From the NCBI RefSeq assembly GCF_017873175.1, contig NZ_JAGGJW010000005.1, forward strand, positions 62,001 through 126,000: a DNA stretch of 64,000 nucleotides, in the 5' to 3' direction. Positions 17,640-26,275 of this stretch are shown in pieces (the first letter of the stretch is position 1; each line of letters opens with the position of its first letter). This DNA comes from Neorhizobium petrolearium (GTDB lineage: Bacteria > Pseudomonadota > Alphaproteobacteria > Rhizobiales > Rhizobiaceae). The notes under the pieces were generated by a model. That model had not been told where the DNA came from, did no database searches, and worked only from the letters and a program-made list of their open reading frames with translations. The translations under genes and the position numbers were made by a program.

Positions 17640-18416
17640 CTAGATGCCGGCGTACCATTCGTATCCGCGGTCCTCCCAGAAACCGCCATTGCCTCCCCAC
17701 AGGCTAGAGAAACTGTCGACCAGTTCGATGCGCATGATGTATTTCGCCTGCTTGTAGCCTAGCTGCCGCTCGACCCTCAGGCGCAGCGGAGCGCCGTGAC
17801 CGATGCTGAGCGCCTGCCCGTTCATCTCGTAAGCAAGGATAGTCTGCGGATGAAACGCATCGACAAGATCGATGCTTTCATAATATCGGCCGCTTCCGTC
17901 CAACGTCCTCTCGAGTTCGTCGGCGCAATGAAAGACCGCGTAGCGCGCGGTTGGCTTGACGCCGGTGCGGTTCAAGATGCTCATCAGCGGGACACCGGTC
18001 CATTTGCCGATGGCACTCCAACCTTCGACACAGTCGTGACGGGTGATCTGGGTACGAGCGGGAAGCTTCCTAAGATCGGCGAGCGAAATCTCCTGCGGCC
18101 GTTCCACCAAGCCGCCTACCTTCAATTTCCAGCCCTTGAACTCACCTTCTGCCAGCACCGCGTATTCGTCGCTGTCGGGTACACTCGTACCGTTCACACG
18201 GAAGGACGGTGAAATGTCGGCCTCGGTGAATTCGCGGGCCAGGGCATTGCGACCCTGGAGCAGCCTTTGCGCCTTCATCGTCAGTTGCTCGGCCGAGCGC
18301 AGGACGGCGTCGATGTCACCGTTTTGATCCAGCACATCGCAGCCAGACAAGGCCAGCGCACCTGCGCCCAATGTGCTGCCAACGAGGAACCGGCGACGAG
18401 TGAAAACGTGGCTCAT
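17640..18416 (-). CDS. Tat-exported molybdopterin-dependent oxidoreductase (sulfite oxidase/YedY superfamily)
   Basis: 258 residues. The N-terminus carries a twin-arginine signal (FTRRRFLVG) followed by a hydrophobic stretch and LSGC, which could act as a lipobox. The oxidoreductase molybdopterin domain covers about 90-250. Cys129 in RHDCVEGWSAIGKW is the expected molybdenum ligand. The start overlaps the cytochrome b stop by four bases, so the pair probably forms a membrane-linked periplasmic redox enzyme taking electrons to or from the quinone pool. YedY/MsrP relatives reduce methionine sulfoxide in periplasmic proteins; the substrate here is open. Confidence 0.88.
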   Translation of the reverse strand: MSHVFTRRRFLVGSTLGAGALALSGCDVLDQNGDIDAVLRSAEQLTMKAQRLLQGRNALAREFTEADISPSFRVNGTSVPDSDEYAVLAEGEFKGWKLKVGGLVERPQEISLADLRKLPARTQITRHDCVEGWSAIGKWTGVPLMSILNRTGVKPTARYAVFHCADELERTLDGSGRYYESIDLVDAFHPQTILAYEMNGQALSIGHGAPLRLRVERQLGYKQAKYIMRIELVDSFSSLWGGNGGFWEDRGYEWYAGI

Positions 18417-19267
18417 GACTTCGGACCTTTCTCGTGGATCGCATAGCGACCCGTGATCATCGAGCGGATGTTGTTCCAGGTGCCCGACAGCACGACCATC
18501 GCAACGTGAACGATGACGAAGAGCACCAGGAGCGATGCCGTGATGAAATGGATGGTGCGAGCGGATTGGCGCCCGCCGAAAATATCGACTAGCGCAGGAA
18601 GAGCCGCATTCATGCCGGGGGACATCGTCAGACCGGATAGAACCATCAGAGGCAGCAGCACGAAGATCACCGCCAGATAGGTCAATTTCTGAAGAGCATT
18701 ATAGTGCCTGGCTTCCTCCCCTTCCGGGAAGCGAAGGCGAGCGTGGTCGAGAATCTCATGCCACAGATGTCGCGGCGACAGCTGATGCGATGACGGTGCA
18801 AGGTCTCGCCGGAAATGCCCGCTTAGGATGCTGAAGCCGAGATAGAGGACGCCATTGACGAGGAACAGCCAGGCAAAGAAGAAATGCCAGCGGCGCCCCG
18901 CCGCGAGATCCTGGAACGACGGGATCGTGGCCCAGGCCGGGAAAGCCCGCGGGGTCAATTCGCCGTCGACCTCCGAGACGCCCAGAATGCCGGTCGTGGA
19001 AAACTCCACGCCGGCGATACGCACAAAGCCGCGCGCGTCGTCTCCCCGCACGTCGGAGCCAATCGTGACGATGGCAGGGTCGCCGTCTGCGCCGAAATGG
19101 CCCCAGTACAATTCGGGGTGAGCGTTAAAGATCTGCAGCCCGCTCAGCAGAAGGAAGCTCAAGCAAAGCGCGTTCAGCCAATGCGTGAGCCGCGTGACCA
19201 GCGAGTGCCGGCGGATGAATATCGTCCGGGGAGATCGAACGTTGTCGTTGATTGCATTCTCATTCAT
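18413..19267 (-). CDS. Cytochrome b561-type membrane subunit
   Basis: 284 residues. Histidines stand in or next to helices (RLTHWLNALCLSF near 27, GRRWHFFFAWLF near 128, TIHFITASLLVLFVIVHVAMVV near 240-260), giving the four-helix di-haem arrangement of cytochrome b561/thiosulfate reductase subunits. A long periplasmic loop lies between helices one and two. The next gene overlaps it by ATGA. It likely exchanges electrons between quinol and the molybdenum protein. It is the middle gene of the set that starts at 20002, though a 105-base gap upstream leaves room for its own promoter. Confidence 0.85.
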   Translation of the reverse strand: MNENAINDNVRSPRTIFIRRHSLVTRLTHWLNALCLSFLLLSGLQIFNAHPELYWGHFGADGDPAIVTIGSDVRGDDARGFVRIAGVEFSTTGILGVSEVDGELTPRAFPAWATIPSFQDLAAGRRWHFFFAWLFLVNGVLYLGFSILSGHFRRDLAPSSHQLSPRHLWHEILDHARLRFPEGEEARHYNALQKLTYLAVIFVLLPLMVLSGLTMSPGMNAALPALVDIFGGRQSARTIHFITASLLVLFVIVHVAMVVLSGTWNNIRSMITGRYAIHEKGPKS

Positions 19268-19372
19268 CTCGGCATCCTTCGTCCTGACATCCGTTCAACT
19301 GCATGTCGGGCGGCCTTCCAATGAGGTGCCGGTCGGCCTCGTAGGGCGGAAGGACCGACCGGCAAGACGTGG

Positions 19373-20002
19373 TCACATAGGCGGAACCACGCCATCTTTC
19401 CCGACGACAAGCTGATGAGCGATCGCGCCGTCCGCAGTTTTCTCGGCGGGGATGAAGACGACCGCATCAGCAACCAGATCGTCTTTGGTCGCCGGACCAA
19501 AGGTCACGATGGGCGTGCCATCCGGAATGGAAATCTTCTTTTCCTTTCCGTGATAGGAGACCGTGACTGTCCGACCGTCGACGTCCTTGACGGCGTCTGC
19601 GACCGTCGCATTTGTCATGCTGCTGTTCGGCTTGAGGTCCCAACCGTAGCTGCCCTCGCCCATGCCCTTCAGGGCCGGCGGGAAGATAAGCACTTCAAGC
19701 GCTCCATCGCCGCCGCCCTCTTTCGGCAGAGATGCGATGCCGACGAAGACACCCGGCTTGATATCCGTCACGTCTGCCTTTGCGACGCTGGAGACCTGCC
19801 ATCCGTCAGCAAGGGTAACAGAGAGGGTCTCGCCTTCACGGGTCTTCACCTCGAGGGTAGATCCGCTGTAGCTGAGGATGCTGCCCCGGACATTAATGTG
19901 ATCGGCCTTCGACTCTTCGGCCTGTATCGGCGCAGCAATCACCACCGCCGCCGAAATGCCGGACACCCCGATGAGCAGTGCGGAGAGAATGTTCTTTATC
20001 AT
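19373..20002 (-). CDS. Exported protein with DUF5666-like repeats
   Basis: 209 residues. A Sec signal peptide (about 1-28, ending IQAEE) precedes a beta-rich sequence with two similar segments: VRGSILSYSGSTLEVKTREGETLSVTL and VDGRTVTVSYHGKEKKISIPDGTPIVTF. Such segments occur in DUF5666-type periplasmic proteins of unknown role. The start codon lies 10 bases from a TetR-type operator candidate (20013-20027). It is the first gene of the leftward set with the cytochrome b and molybdenum oxidoreductase, so it may be an accessory periplasmic factor for that enzyme. Confidence 0.75.
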   Translation of the reverse strand: MIKNILSALLIGVSGISAAVVIAAPIQAEESKADHINVRGSILSYSGSTLEVKTREGETLSVTLADGWQVSSVAKADVTDIKPGVFVGIASLPKEGGGDGALEVLIFPPALKGMGEGSYGWDLKPNSSMTNATVADAVKDVDGRTVTVSYHGKEKKISIPDGTPIVTFGPATKDDLVADAVVFIPAEKTADGAIAHQLVVGKDGVVPPM

Positions 20003-20012
20003 ATTTTATCAT

Positions 20013-20027
20013 CCTACTAGTTGGTAG
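20013..20027. promoter_or_regulatory. TetR operator candidate A
   Basis: CCTACT-AGTT-GGTAG lies directly before the exported-protein gene. It matches, on the other strand, the site before the TetR gene (20677-20691) at all 11 arm positions. Its place between start codon and expected promoter suits repression. Confidence 0.7.
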
Positions 20028-20080
20028 ACATTCAAAGTGAAGTTCGTGCCCTTGGGCCGTAGGTCTGGCCCAAAGGCTGA

Positions 20081-20668
20081 TTAAGCCCCGGTTGGAGACA
20101 GCCGTTGCAGGGTGGGCGTCAGGATGACGCCGAACACGTCGGGCATACCGTACGCCCGTGCCGAGAGCATCGCTCCATGAACCGATGCCATGAATGCCTC
20201 AGCCTCGACTTTGGGTTCGCTGGAGAGGCGCAATGATCCTTCCTTGCAGCCGCGCTCCATCACTGAGGTAAGCCAGGTCGCCAGGAAGCGGAAAAAGGCC
20301 TTCACCTCCACCGCGACTTCCGGCGGCAAGGCCGGCATTTCACTTGCAAGCATCGCGCAAACGCAAAACGGCCGGCTCGCATCCTCAATGCAACTTGCCC
20401 AATGATCCGCGTATACTTTAAGTATCTCGAACGGGTCCTGCACATTCTGCCCCAAAGCTGCGACCGCGGCTTCGGCGTCTTCACGGTAGCGCGATACGAG
20501 CGTGCGGACGAGATCGGTCTTGGTCGGGAAATGGTGATGAATGCTGGCCTTGCGAATCTTGACGACGTCTGCGATGTCCGCGTAGCTGAAGCCGTTGTAC
20601 CCGCCGTTCATGATGAGGGTGCGGGCGGAAGCCAGGATTTCGTCGGAGGTTGTTGAAAGATTACTCAT
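20081..20668 (-). CDS. TetR-family transcriptional regulator
   Basis: 195 residues. The N-terminal TetR helix-turn-helix (about 8-55: ILASARTLIMNGGYNGFSYADIADVVKIRKASIHHHFPTKTDL in outline) is followed by a helical ligand-binding domain with a Cys pair at CVCAM. It belongs to the group with a C-terminal YcdC/TetR_C-like domain. A near-identical motif lies before this gene and before the next leftward gene, suggesting that it represses itself and the oxidoreductase operon. The ligand is unknown. Confidence 0.92.
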   Translation of the reverse strand: MSNLSTTSDEILASARTLIMNGGYNGFSYADIADVVKIRKASIHHHFPTKTDLVRTLVSRYREDAEAAVAALGQNVQDPFEILKVYADHWASCIEDASRPFCVCAMLASEMPALPPEVAVEVKAFFRFLATWLTSVMERGCKEGSLRLSSEPKVEAEAFMASVHGAMLSARAYGMPDVFGVILTPTLQRLSPTGA

Positions 20669-20676
20669 GCCCTTAC

Positions 20677-20691
20677 CTACCTTCCAGTAGG
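20677..20691. promoter_or_regulatory. TetR operator candidate B (own promoter)
   Basis: On the reverse strand CCTACT-GGAA-GGTAG, 9 bases upstream of the TetR start. The arms equal those of site A at 20013-20027; only the four central bases differ. This fits autorepression. Confidence 0.7.
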
Positions 20692-20858
20692 AAGGGCGTC
20701 AAGCGAATTGTGAAAAGGCCTTAAAGTTCGCAGGAGTGCCGCGTCCGGCTTCAACTATGGGCTCCAAAGATCATCGACGTGCAATGTCATATAATTTGCC
20801 GCAGGCGGATATCGTGCGAGCAGGAAGATTCAGCAGAAAGCCGCGGGAAGGTGAACCT

Positions 20859-21551
20859 ATGAAGACAATTGGAATTCTTGGCGGAATGTCGGCCGCTTCC
20901 ACACAGATTTACTATCGCGAGCTTTGCAACCGGACCCGAGAGCGATTAGGAGGGCTTCATTCTCCCGAGTTGCTCATTCGGTCTCTTGATTTTGCGGCCA
21001 TCGAAGCCTTGCAGATGGCCGGAGAATGGGAGCAGGCGGGCGAGATCCTGAACCGGGAGGCAAAGGCACTTGAGCGTGGAGGAGCAGATTTTATCATCCT
21101 TGCCACGAATACTATGCACAAGCTTGCCGACCAGATGATGCTGGGCGTTTCCATCCCAATGTTGCACATTGCCGATGCCACCGCCGCCCGCATCCAGCAG
21201 CAGGGCTTGCGCTCGCCGGGCCTGATGGCAACCGCCTTCACGATGGAGCAGCCTTTCTACATCGATCGGCTAGTGGAGGCCGGCCTCGCGCCCATCATAC
21301 CGGAAACAGCCGATCGGGCCGAGACGCATCGCATTATCTACGAGGAGCTTTGCTGCGACGTTGTCACCGAGAAGAGCGAGGCGGCTTATATCACCATCGC
21401 CCAGCGCCTTGCCGACCGCGGGGCGGATTGTTTGATTCTCGGATGCACGGAAGTCGGGATGTTGCTCAATCAGAGCAATGTGACAGTGCCGGTGTTCGAT
21501 ACAACCGTAGTGCATTGTGACGCCGCGCTGACCATGGCGCTTGGCGCGTAG
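20859..21551 (+). CDS. Aspartate/glutamate racemase family protein
   Basis: 230 residues from ATG 20859 (GGGAAGG upstream); an ATG 123 bases earlier would add a tail not seen in the family. It has the Asp/Glu/hydantoin racemase layout: MKTIGILGGMSAAST at the start, the first catalytic Cys position occupied by Thr in ILATNTMHK, and the second conserved in LILGCTEVGML. Loss of the first Cys occurs in some YgeA-like amino acid racemases. It precedes a GntR regulator and amino-acid catabolic genes, so it may interconvert amino acid enantiomers for that pathway (inference). Confidence 0.85.
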   Translation: MKTIGILGGMSAASTQIYYRELCNRTRERLGGLHSPELLIRSLDFAAIEALQMAGEWEQAGEILNREAKALERGGADFIILATNTMHKLADQMMLGVSIPMLHIADATAARIQQQGLRSPGLMATAFTMEQPFYIDRLVEAGLAPIIPETADRAETHRIIYEELCCDVVTEKSEAAYITIAQRLADRGADCLILGCTEVGMLLNQSNVTVPVFDTTVVHCDAALTMALGA

Positions 21552-21990
21552 ATGGAGTGGGAGAAAAACCTGCCGTAAACGTTGAACTTAGAGGTGGCTC
21601 GGTTCGTTTGACCAGTTTTAGGCGTTTTGCAAAGTGGATTCCCACCTGCTGTCACCATCACCGTTGCCAGCACGTCGAAATAGACCTCAATTGCCGCCGG
21701 TCAGCGCGAGCCGAGCACAGCCCCCGAAGCAGGCCGGCCATCGAAGTCATTGATCCTGGCCGATGAAGGCCTGGAGCGTTCGGAGGCCTTGTTCCGGAAG
21801 CTGTTGACGCCGTCGTCGCAATAGCGGCCCCTTTTTGGGCTTTCCACTCCCACGGCAGCATATATTGTGAAACCAAAGACCGTGCCTAAGATCCAGAAAT
21901 CGAGTCTTCTTGGCATATAGGGATTTTCTGTCGACACAATGTGTGCAATTGTCGCCCCAGCATCGCTGGCGTTGCATGGGACGGTGATTG
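21552..21990. other. 439-base intergenic region, upstream part unrecognised
   Basis: No supported reading frame. The left 350 bases have no feature I can name and could be decayed coding DNA. The right end carries the palindromes at 21929-21952 that are candidate sites for the GntR regulator which follows. Confidence 0.5.
21929..21952. promoter_or_regulatory. GntR-type operator candidate upstream of the regulator
   Basis: TGTCGACA (21929-21936) is a perfect palindrome and is followed by an overlapping dyad, ACAAT-N7-ATTGT (21936-21952). The same TGTCGACA core lies before the M24 peptidase gene at 24041-24048. FadR/FCD-type GntR proteins commonly bind TTGT...ACAA dyads. Confidence 0.55.
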
Positions 21991-22707
21991 ATGGTGGCGA
22001 AAGAAACGGCAAAAAACGGTGTTACCCGCGTCCGCGGCTCCGGCACCCAGAGCGTCTATACCGTACTCCGCCGTGAGATTCTCGCCATGACGCTGACGCC
22101 GGGTAGCCCGCTTGACGAGGTCCGGCTGTCGGACCGTTTCGGCATGTCGCGCACACCGATCCGTGAGGCGCTGCTGAGACTTTCCGGCGAAGGCCTCGTC
22201 ACGACGCTGCCCAATCGCAATACGATTGTCGCGCCTATCGATTTCGCGGCGCTACCCACCTATTTCGACGCGCTGACGCTGATGTACCGCGTAACCACTC
22301 GCGGCGCAGCATTGCACGCGACATCGGGGGCAATGGGCGATATCCGCAGGCGTCAGGAGGAATTCGCCGCGGCCGTGGTCGCCCGCGATGCCTTCGCGAT
22401 GATCGAAGCTAACCGCGAATTCCATGTGGCAATCGCCGAACTTGCCGGCAATCCCTATTACACCGCCTTTTTTACGCGGCTTCTCGATGAAGGACGACGC
22501 ATCCTGAGGCTCTACTACCGCACCTTCGATGACCGCCTGCCCCGCCAATATGTCGATGAACACGAAGAGATGATCGTTGCGATCGAGGCCCGCGATCCAG
22601 AGCGCGCCGACCAGCTCGCCATCAGGCATGCCGCCCAGATCGTCAAACAGATCCAGGACTATGTCGCCCGCGATCTCGGCCATCCGATCGATCTCTCGGC
22701 CAGCTGA
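21991..22707 (+). CDS. GntR-family regulator (FCD subgroup)
   Basis: 238 residues from ATG 21991; a TTG at 21988 is also possible. A winged helix (about 20-85: SVYTVLRREILAMTLTPGSPLDEVRLSDRFGMSRTPIREALLRL in outline) precedes an all-helical FCD domain with conserved metal-site residues (NREFHVAIAELAGN; His residues near HEEMI and RHAAQIV). FCD regulators sense small carboxylic or amino acids. It sits between a racemase gene and a FAD amino-acid dehydrogenase gene on the same strand, and so is the likely regulator of the unit up to 26211. Confidence 0.92.
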   Translation: MVAKETAKNGVTRVRGSGTQSVYTVLRREILAMTLTPGSPLDEVRLSDRFGMSRTPIREALLRLSGEGLVTTLPNRNTIVAPIDFAALPTYFDALTLMYRVTTRGAALHATSGAMGDIRRRQEEFAAAVVARDAFAMIEANREFHVAIAELAGNPYYTAFFTRLLDEGRRILRLYYRTFDDRLPRQYVDEHEEMIVAIEARDPERADQLAIRHAAQIVKQIQDYVARDLGHPIDLSAS

Positions 22708-22743
22708 CCATACCTTCCGAATTCGTCACACAGGATAGATACC

Positions 22744-23994
22744 ATGAACAACCCTTCGGTCGACGTCGTCGTGATCGGCTCGGGCATCATTGGCGCGATG
22801 GCGGCGCATTACCTGCAGCAGGATGGCCGTTCGGTGATGATGATCGAACGCGGAGAGGTATCGAGAGGCGCAAGCAGTGGCAATGCCGGCATTCTTGCCT
22901 TTCCGGAAATCATCCCGATCGCCGCACCCGGCACGATATGGAAGGCGCCGAAATGGTTGCTCGATCCGCTCGGTCCACTCAGCCTTCCGCCTTCCTATGC
23001 GCTCGCCATGATGCCGTGGCTGTGGCGCTTCTGGCGTGCCGGCGCTCGCGCTGCTTTCAATCGAACGGTTGCAGTGAACGCGAAAATGATGCCGCTGGCA
23101 CGCAGCGAGATGCTTCGGGTCATCGGGCGCACCGGCCTCGAGAAGATGGTGAGCCGGACCGGGACACTCGATCTTTACGACAGCGAAGAAAGCCTCTTTG
23201 CAGCCTCGACCGATTGGGAGGCGAAACGCAATGCCGGCTTCGAGTTCAACCGGATAGGCCGCAGCGAGATCGATACCCTGCAGCCGGGACTGGCGCCGCA
23301 GTTCCGGCATGGCATCTTCACCCCGGACGGCCTGCAGGTTTGCGATCCTTACGAGTTCACGAAAGCACTTGTCGACCACGCCATCTCTTGCGGCGCCTCG
23401 CTCAGGATCGGCGAGGTCACGCGCATCGAACCGACGGCATCGGGTGCCCGCGTAGCGCTTTCGGATGGCGCGGCCTTCGAAGCAAAGACCGTCGTGCTTG
23501 CCGGCGGTGCGTGGTCGAAGTCCGTCGCCGCAAGTCTCGGCGATTATGCGCCACTCGAAACCGAGCGCGGTTATAACACCACATTGCCGCCCGGTGCCTT
23601 TCCGCTGCAGCGCCAGCTCTATTTCAACGACCACGGGTTCGTGGTGACGCCGCTTTCCTCCGGCATCCGCGTCGGCGGCGCGGTCGAGCTCGGAGGGCTC
23701 AAACTGCCGCCGAACTACAAGAGGTCGGAAGCCATGCTGAAGAAAGCGAAAGCTTTCCTGCCCACACTACAGACCGAGGGTGGCAGCCAATGGATGGGTT
23801 TTCGCCCCTCCATGCCGGACTGCCTGCCTGTCATTAGCCCTTCGAGTGCGACGCCAGCAGTGATCTACGCCTTCGGCCACGGGCATCTCGGCCTGACCCA
23901 ATCGGCGGCAACCGGACGTCTGGTCGCCGATCTTGCCGCACACCGCCAGCCCGCCCTTCCCATTGAGCCATTCCGGATCGGCCGTTTTCGTTAA
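22744..23994 (+). CDS. FAD-dependent D-amino-acid (possibly D-hydroxyproline) dehydrogenase
   Basis: 416 residues. The N-terminal dinucleotide-binding motif is VVIGSGIIGAMAAHYL, followed by the DadA-type segment SRGASSGNAGIL. A C-terminal FAD contact reads GHGHLGLTQSAATGRLVADL. It belongs to the DadA/glycine oxidase (DAO) superfamily. Next to a DHDPS-family lyase and an M24 peptidase, it is most like the D-hydroxyproline dehydrogenase (HypO/LhpB) role, which gives a pyrroline carboxylate as product. No hydroxyproline epimerase gene is in the window, so D-amino-acid oxidation in general remains possible. Confidence 0.85.
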   Translation: MNNPSVDVVVIGSGIIGAMAAHYLQQDGRSVMMIERGEVSRGASSGNAGILAFPEIIPIAAPGTIWKAPKWLLDPLGPLSLPPSYALAMMPWLWRFWRAGARAAFNRTVAVNAKMMPLARSEMLRVIGRTGLEKMVSRTGTLDLYDSEESLFAASTDWEAKRNAGFEFNRIGRSEIDTLQPGLAPQFRHGIFTPDGLQVCDPYEFTKALVDHAISCGASLRIGEVTRIEPTASGARVALSDGAAFEAKTVVLAGGAWSKSVAASLGDYAPLETERGYNTTLPPGAFPLQRQLYFNDHGFVVTPLSSGIRVGGAVELGGLKLPPNYKRSEAMLKKAKAFLPTLQTEGGSQWMGFRPSMPDCLPVISPSSATPAVIYAFGHGHLGLTQSAATGRLVADLAAHRQPALPIEPFRIGRFR

Positions 23995-24039
23995 TCCTTA
24001 AGAGCACTCGCGGACGCCTGAAAACTACGCTCAAATGTC

Positions 24040-24049
24040 TTGTCGACAA
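24040..24049. promoter_or_regulatory. GntR-type operator candidate before the peptidase/lyase genes
   Basis: TTGTCGACAA is a perfect 10-bp palindrome about 50 bases before the ATG at 24100. It shares the TGTCGACA core with the site upstream of the GntR gene (21929-21936), pointing to one regulator for both. Confidence 0.6.
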
Positions 24050-24099
24050 ACTAAATACAAACCTGTATAGAACCTCTCAGCAGCGAAAAGGAACCGGCC

Positions 24100-25242
24100 A
24101 TGACCTGGTCTCATCCCGTCCCGAAGATCACCAATGACGAGCGACGCCTGCGCCTTCAGCGGCTGCAGACCACGCTTGAGGAAAAAGGTCTCGAAGGACT
24201 GCTGCTTGGTTCCACGGAAAGCCTGCGCTATTTCACCGGCCTCGAATGGCATCCGAGTGAGCGCCTGCTCGGCGCGCTGGTGACACCGAAAGACGTTTAT
24301 TACATCGCGCCCGGCTTCGAGCAGAGCCGCGTCGAGACCCTGCCCCGGCTTCCGGGCGAAATCGTCACCTGGCAGGAGGATGAGTCGAGTGCTGCGCTGG
24401 TTGCCTCGCTGATGCCGACGGGAGGAAAGCTCGCGCTCGATGATGCCCTGCCGCTCTTCGTCTACCATCAGCTTGCCGCGATCTTCGGCCCTGACCGTCT
24501 TGTCGATGGCGGCCGGCTCATTCGCGACCTGAGGCTCCGCAAATCGAAGGCTGAGATTGCTCTGATCGAATATGCGATGGGCCTGACACTGGAGGTCCAC
24601 CGCCGCGCACATGCCTTCATCAAGCAGGGCGTCAAGGCTTCCGAAGTCGTTCGCTATATTGACGAGCAGCACCGCGCGCTTGGCGCCGAAGGCGGCTCGT
24701 CCTTCTGCATCGTCTCGTTCGGGCTGGCGACCTCGTTGCCGCACGGCGCCGATGGCGACCAGGTCTATGCACCGGGTGATGTCGTGCTGGTCGATACCGG
24801 CAGCCGGCTCGACGGCTACCACTCCGACCTCACCCGCACCTATGTGCTGGAAGAGCCGACCAAGGAATTCGCGGATGCCTGGGCGGTAGAACGCGAGGCG
24901 GAACAGGCCGTATTCGATGCCGCCCGCCTCGGGGCAACCTGCGGCAGCCTCGACGACGCAGCCCGCCGGGTGCTCGCACGACACGGACTAGGTCCGGATT
25001 ATATGCTGCCGGGCCTCCCACATCGCGCAGGACACGGATTGGGCCTCGAAATCCACGAGGAACCTTATCTCGTCAGGGGCAATGCAACTGTTCTGGAACC
25101 CGGCATGTGCTTCTCGAACGAGCCGATGATCGTTTTCCCCGGCCGGTTCGGCATCCGTCTCGAAGACCATATCCATATGACCGAAACCGGGCCTGAATGG
25201 TTCACCCAACCCGCAAAAAGCCCGACGGAACCCTTCGCGTGA
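24100..25242 (+). CDS. M24-family Xaa-Pro aminopeptidase/dipeptidase
   Basis: 380 residues with an N-terminal creatinase-like domain (about 15-145) and a C-terminal pita-bread metallopeptidase domain. All five metal ligands are visible: Asp232 (VDTG), Asp243 (SDLTRT), His312 (GHGLG), Glu341 (NEP) and Glu355 (RLED). Such enzymes cut bonds next to proline, releasing N-terminal residues or splitting X-Pro dipeptides. In this cluster it could free proline or hydroxyproline from peptides. The palindrome at 24040 suggests control by the GntR regulator. Confidence 0.92.
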   Translation: MTWSHPVPKITNDERRLRLQRLQTTLEEKGLEGLLLGSTESLRYFTGLEWHPSERLLGALVTPKDVYYIAPGFEQSRVETLPRLPGEIVTWQEDESSAALVASLMPTGGKLALDDALPLFVYHQLAAIFGPDRLVDGGRLIRDLRLRKSKAEIALIEYAMGLTLEVHRRAHAFIKQGVKASEVVRYIDEQHRALGAEGGSSFCIVSFGLATSLPHGADGDQVYAPGDVVLVDTGSRLDGYHSDLTRTYVLEEPTKEFADAWAVEREAEQAVFDAARLGATCGSLDDAARRVLARHGLGPDYMLPGLPHRAGHGLGLEIHEEPYLVRGNATVLEPGMCFSNEPMIVFPGRFGIRLEDHIHMTETGPEWFTQPAKSPTEPFA

Positions 25243-25299
25243 CAAACCCCGACAGGGACACGCGCATGGTATGATCCATCAACCACAGGAGTTCTTCCA

Positions 25300-26211
25300 A
25301 TGACCACAGGCTGGACCGGCGTCTTTCCCGCAGTGACGACACAATTCAATGAGGATTTCTCCGTTGACCTCAAGGCTACGCAGGGCGTGCAGGACGCGCT
25401 CGTCAATGATGGCGTCAACGGCCTCATCGTCATGGGGACCTGCGGCGAGAACAATTCGCTCGACCCGGAAGAGAAGCGCACGATCCTGAAAGCTGCCGTC
25501 GAAGTGGTGAACGGGCGCGTGCCGGTCGTCACCGGCGTTTCCGAGTTCGACACCCGCCGCGCGGTAGCTTATGCGAAAGATGCCGAAAAGCTCGGCGCCG
25601 ACGGCCTGATGGTGCTGCCGGCGATGGTCTACGTGCCGAAGCCCGAAGAGCTCGTCGCCCATTTCAAGGCGGTTGCCGAAGCGACCTCGCTGCCGATCAT
25701 GCTCTACAATAACCCGCCGGCCTACCGCGTCAATATCGGCGTCGACGTGCTGCGCCAGCTCGAAGACGTGCCGAACATCAAGGCGGTCAAGGAAAGCGCA
25801 CCGGATCCGCGCCGCTTCACCGATCTGATAAACGTCTTCGGCGACCGGTTCGATATTTTCGCCGGCCTTGACGACGTGGCGCTCGAAGGGCTGCTGCTCG
25901 GCGCCAAGGGCTGGGTCTCCGGCCTCACCAGCGCCTTCCCGCGGGAATCCGTCGCGTTGGTTGCCGCTGCTGAGCGGGGCGATTGGGAAGAGGCCCGTAG
26001 CATCTATCGCTGGTTTATGCCGCTTCTGCATCTCGACGCGGAACACGACCTCGTCCAGTCGATCAAGCTCGCCGAGCAGATCATGGGCCGCGGCTCCGAG
26101 CGCGTTCGCATGCCACGCATGCCGCTTTCCGGCGCGCGCCGGGCAGAAGTCACCGCCATGGTCGAGAAGGCGGCTGCGACACGTCCGACGCTGAGCAGAA
26201 AGGCTGCGTAG
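25300..26211 (+). CDS. DHDPS/NAL-family lyase, likely pyrroline-4-hydroxy-2-carboxylate deaminase-like
   Basis: 303 residues, a class I aldolase-type TIM barrel. The family residues are in place: GTCGE at 46-50, Tyr136 in YNNPP and the Schiff-base Lys164 in AVKES. Within the superfamily the opening WTGVFPAVTTQF and GENNSLDPEEKR resemble the deaminase that acts after D-hydroxyproline dehydrogenase in bacterial hydroxyproline breakdown. This is by recollection of related sequences and was not tested. The gene ends before a hairpin terminator, beyond which the MFS gene converges. Confidence 0.82.
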   Translation: MTTGWTGVFPAVTTQFNEDFSVDLKATQGVQDALVNDGVNGLIVMGTCGENNSLDPEEKRTILKAAVEVVNGRVPVVTGVSEFDTRRAVAYAKDAEKLGADGLMVLPAMVYVPKPEELVAHFKAVAEATSLPIMLYNNPPAYRVNIGVDVLRQLEDVPNIKAVKESAPDPRRFTDLINVFGDRFDIFAGLDDVALEGLLLGAKGWVSGLTSAFPRESVALVAAAERGDWEEARSIYRWFMPLLHLDAEHDLVQSIKLAEQIMGRGSERVRMPRMPLSGARRAEVTAMVEKAAATRPTLSRKAA

Positions 26212-26239
26212 GGCAGCCTCCTTTTCAAGGTTAACTTTC

Positions 26240-26266
26240 AATGCCGGGCCTTGTGTCCGGCATTTT
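26240..26266. terminator. Bidirectional hairpin terminator
   Basis: AATGCCGG (26240-26247) and CCGGCATT (26257-26264) form a perfect eight-pair stem with a nine-base loop, followed by TTC and preceded on the other side by an A/T run. It separates the convergent lyase and MFS genes and could serve both. Confidence 0.8.
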
Positions 26267-26275
26267 CATGTCAGG

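Noticed and set aside
21701..22012. Reverse open frames before the GntR gene as a possible transposase remnant
   Set aside because: I could not match them to any transposase family and they cross the likely GntR operator.
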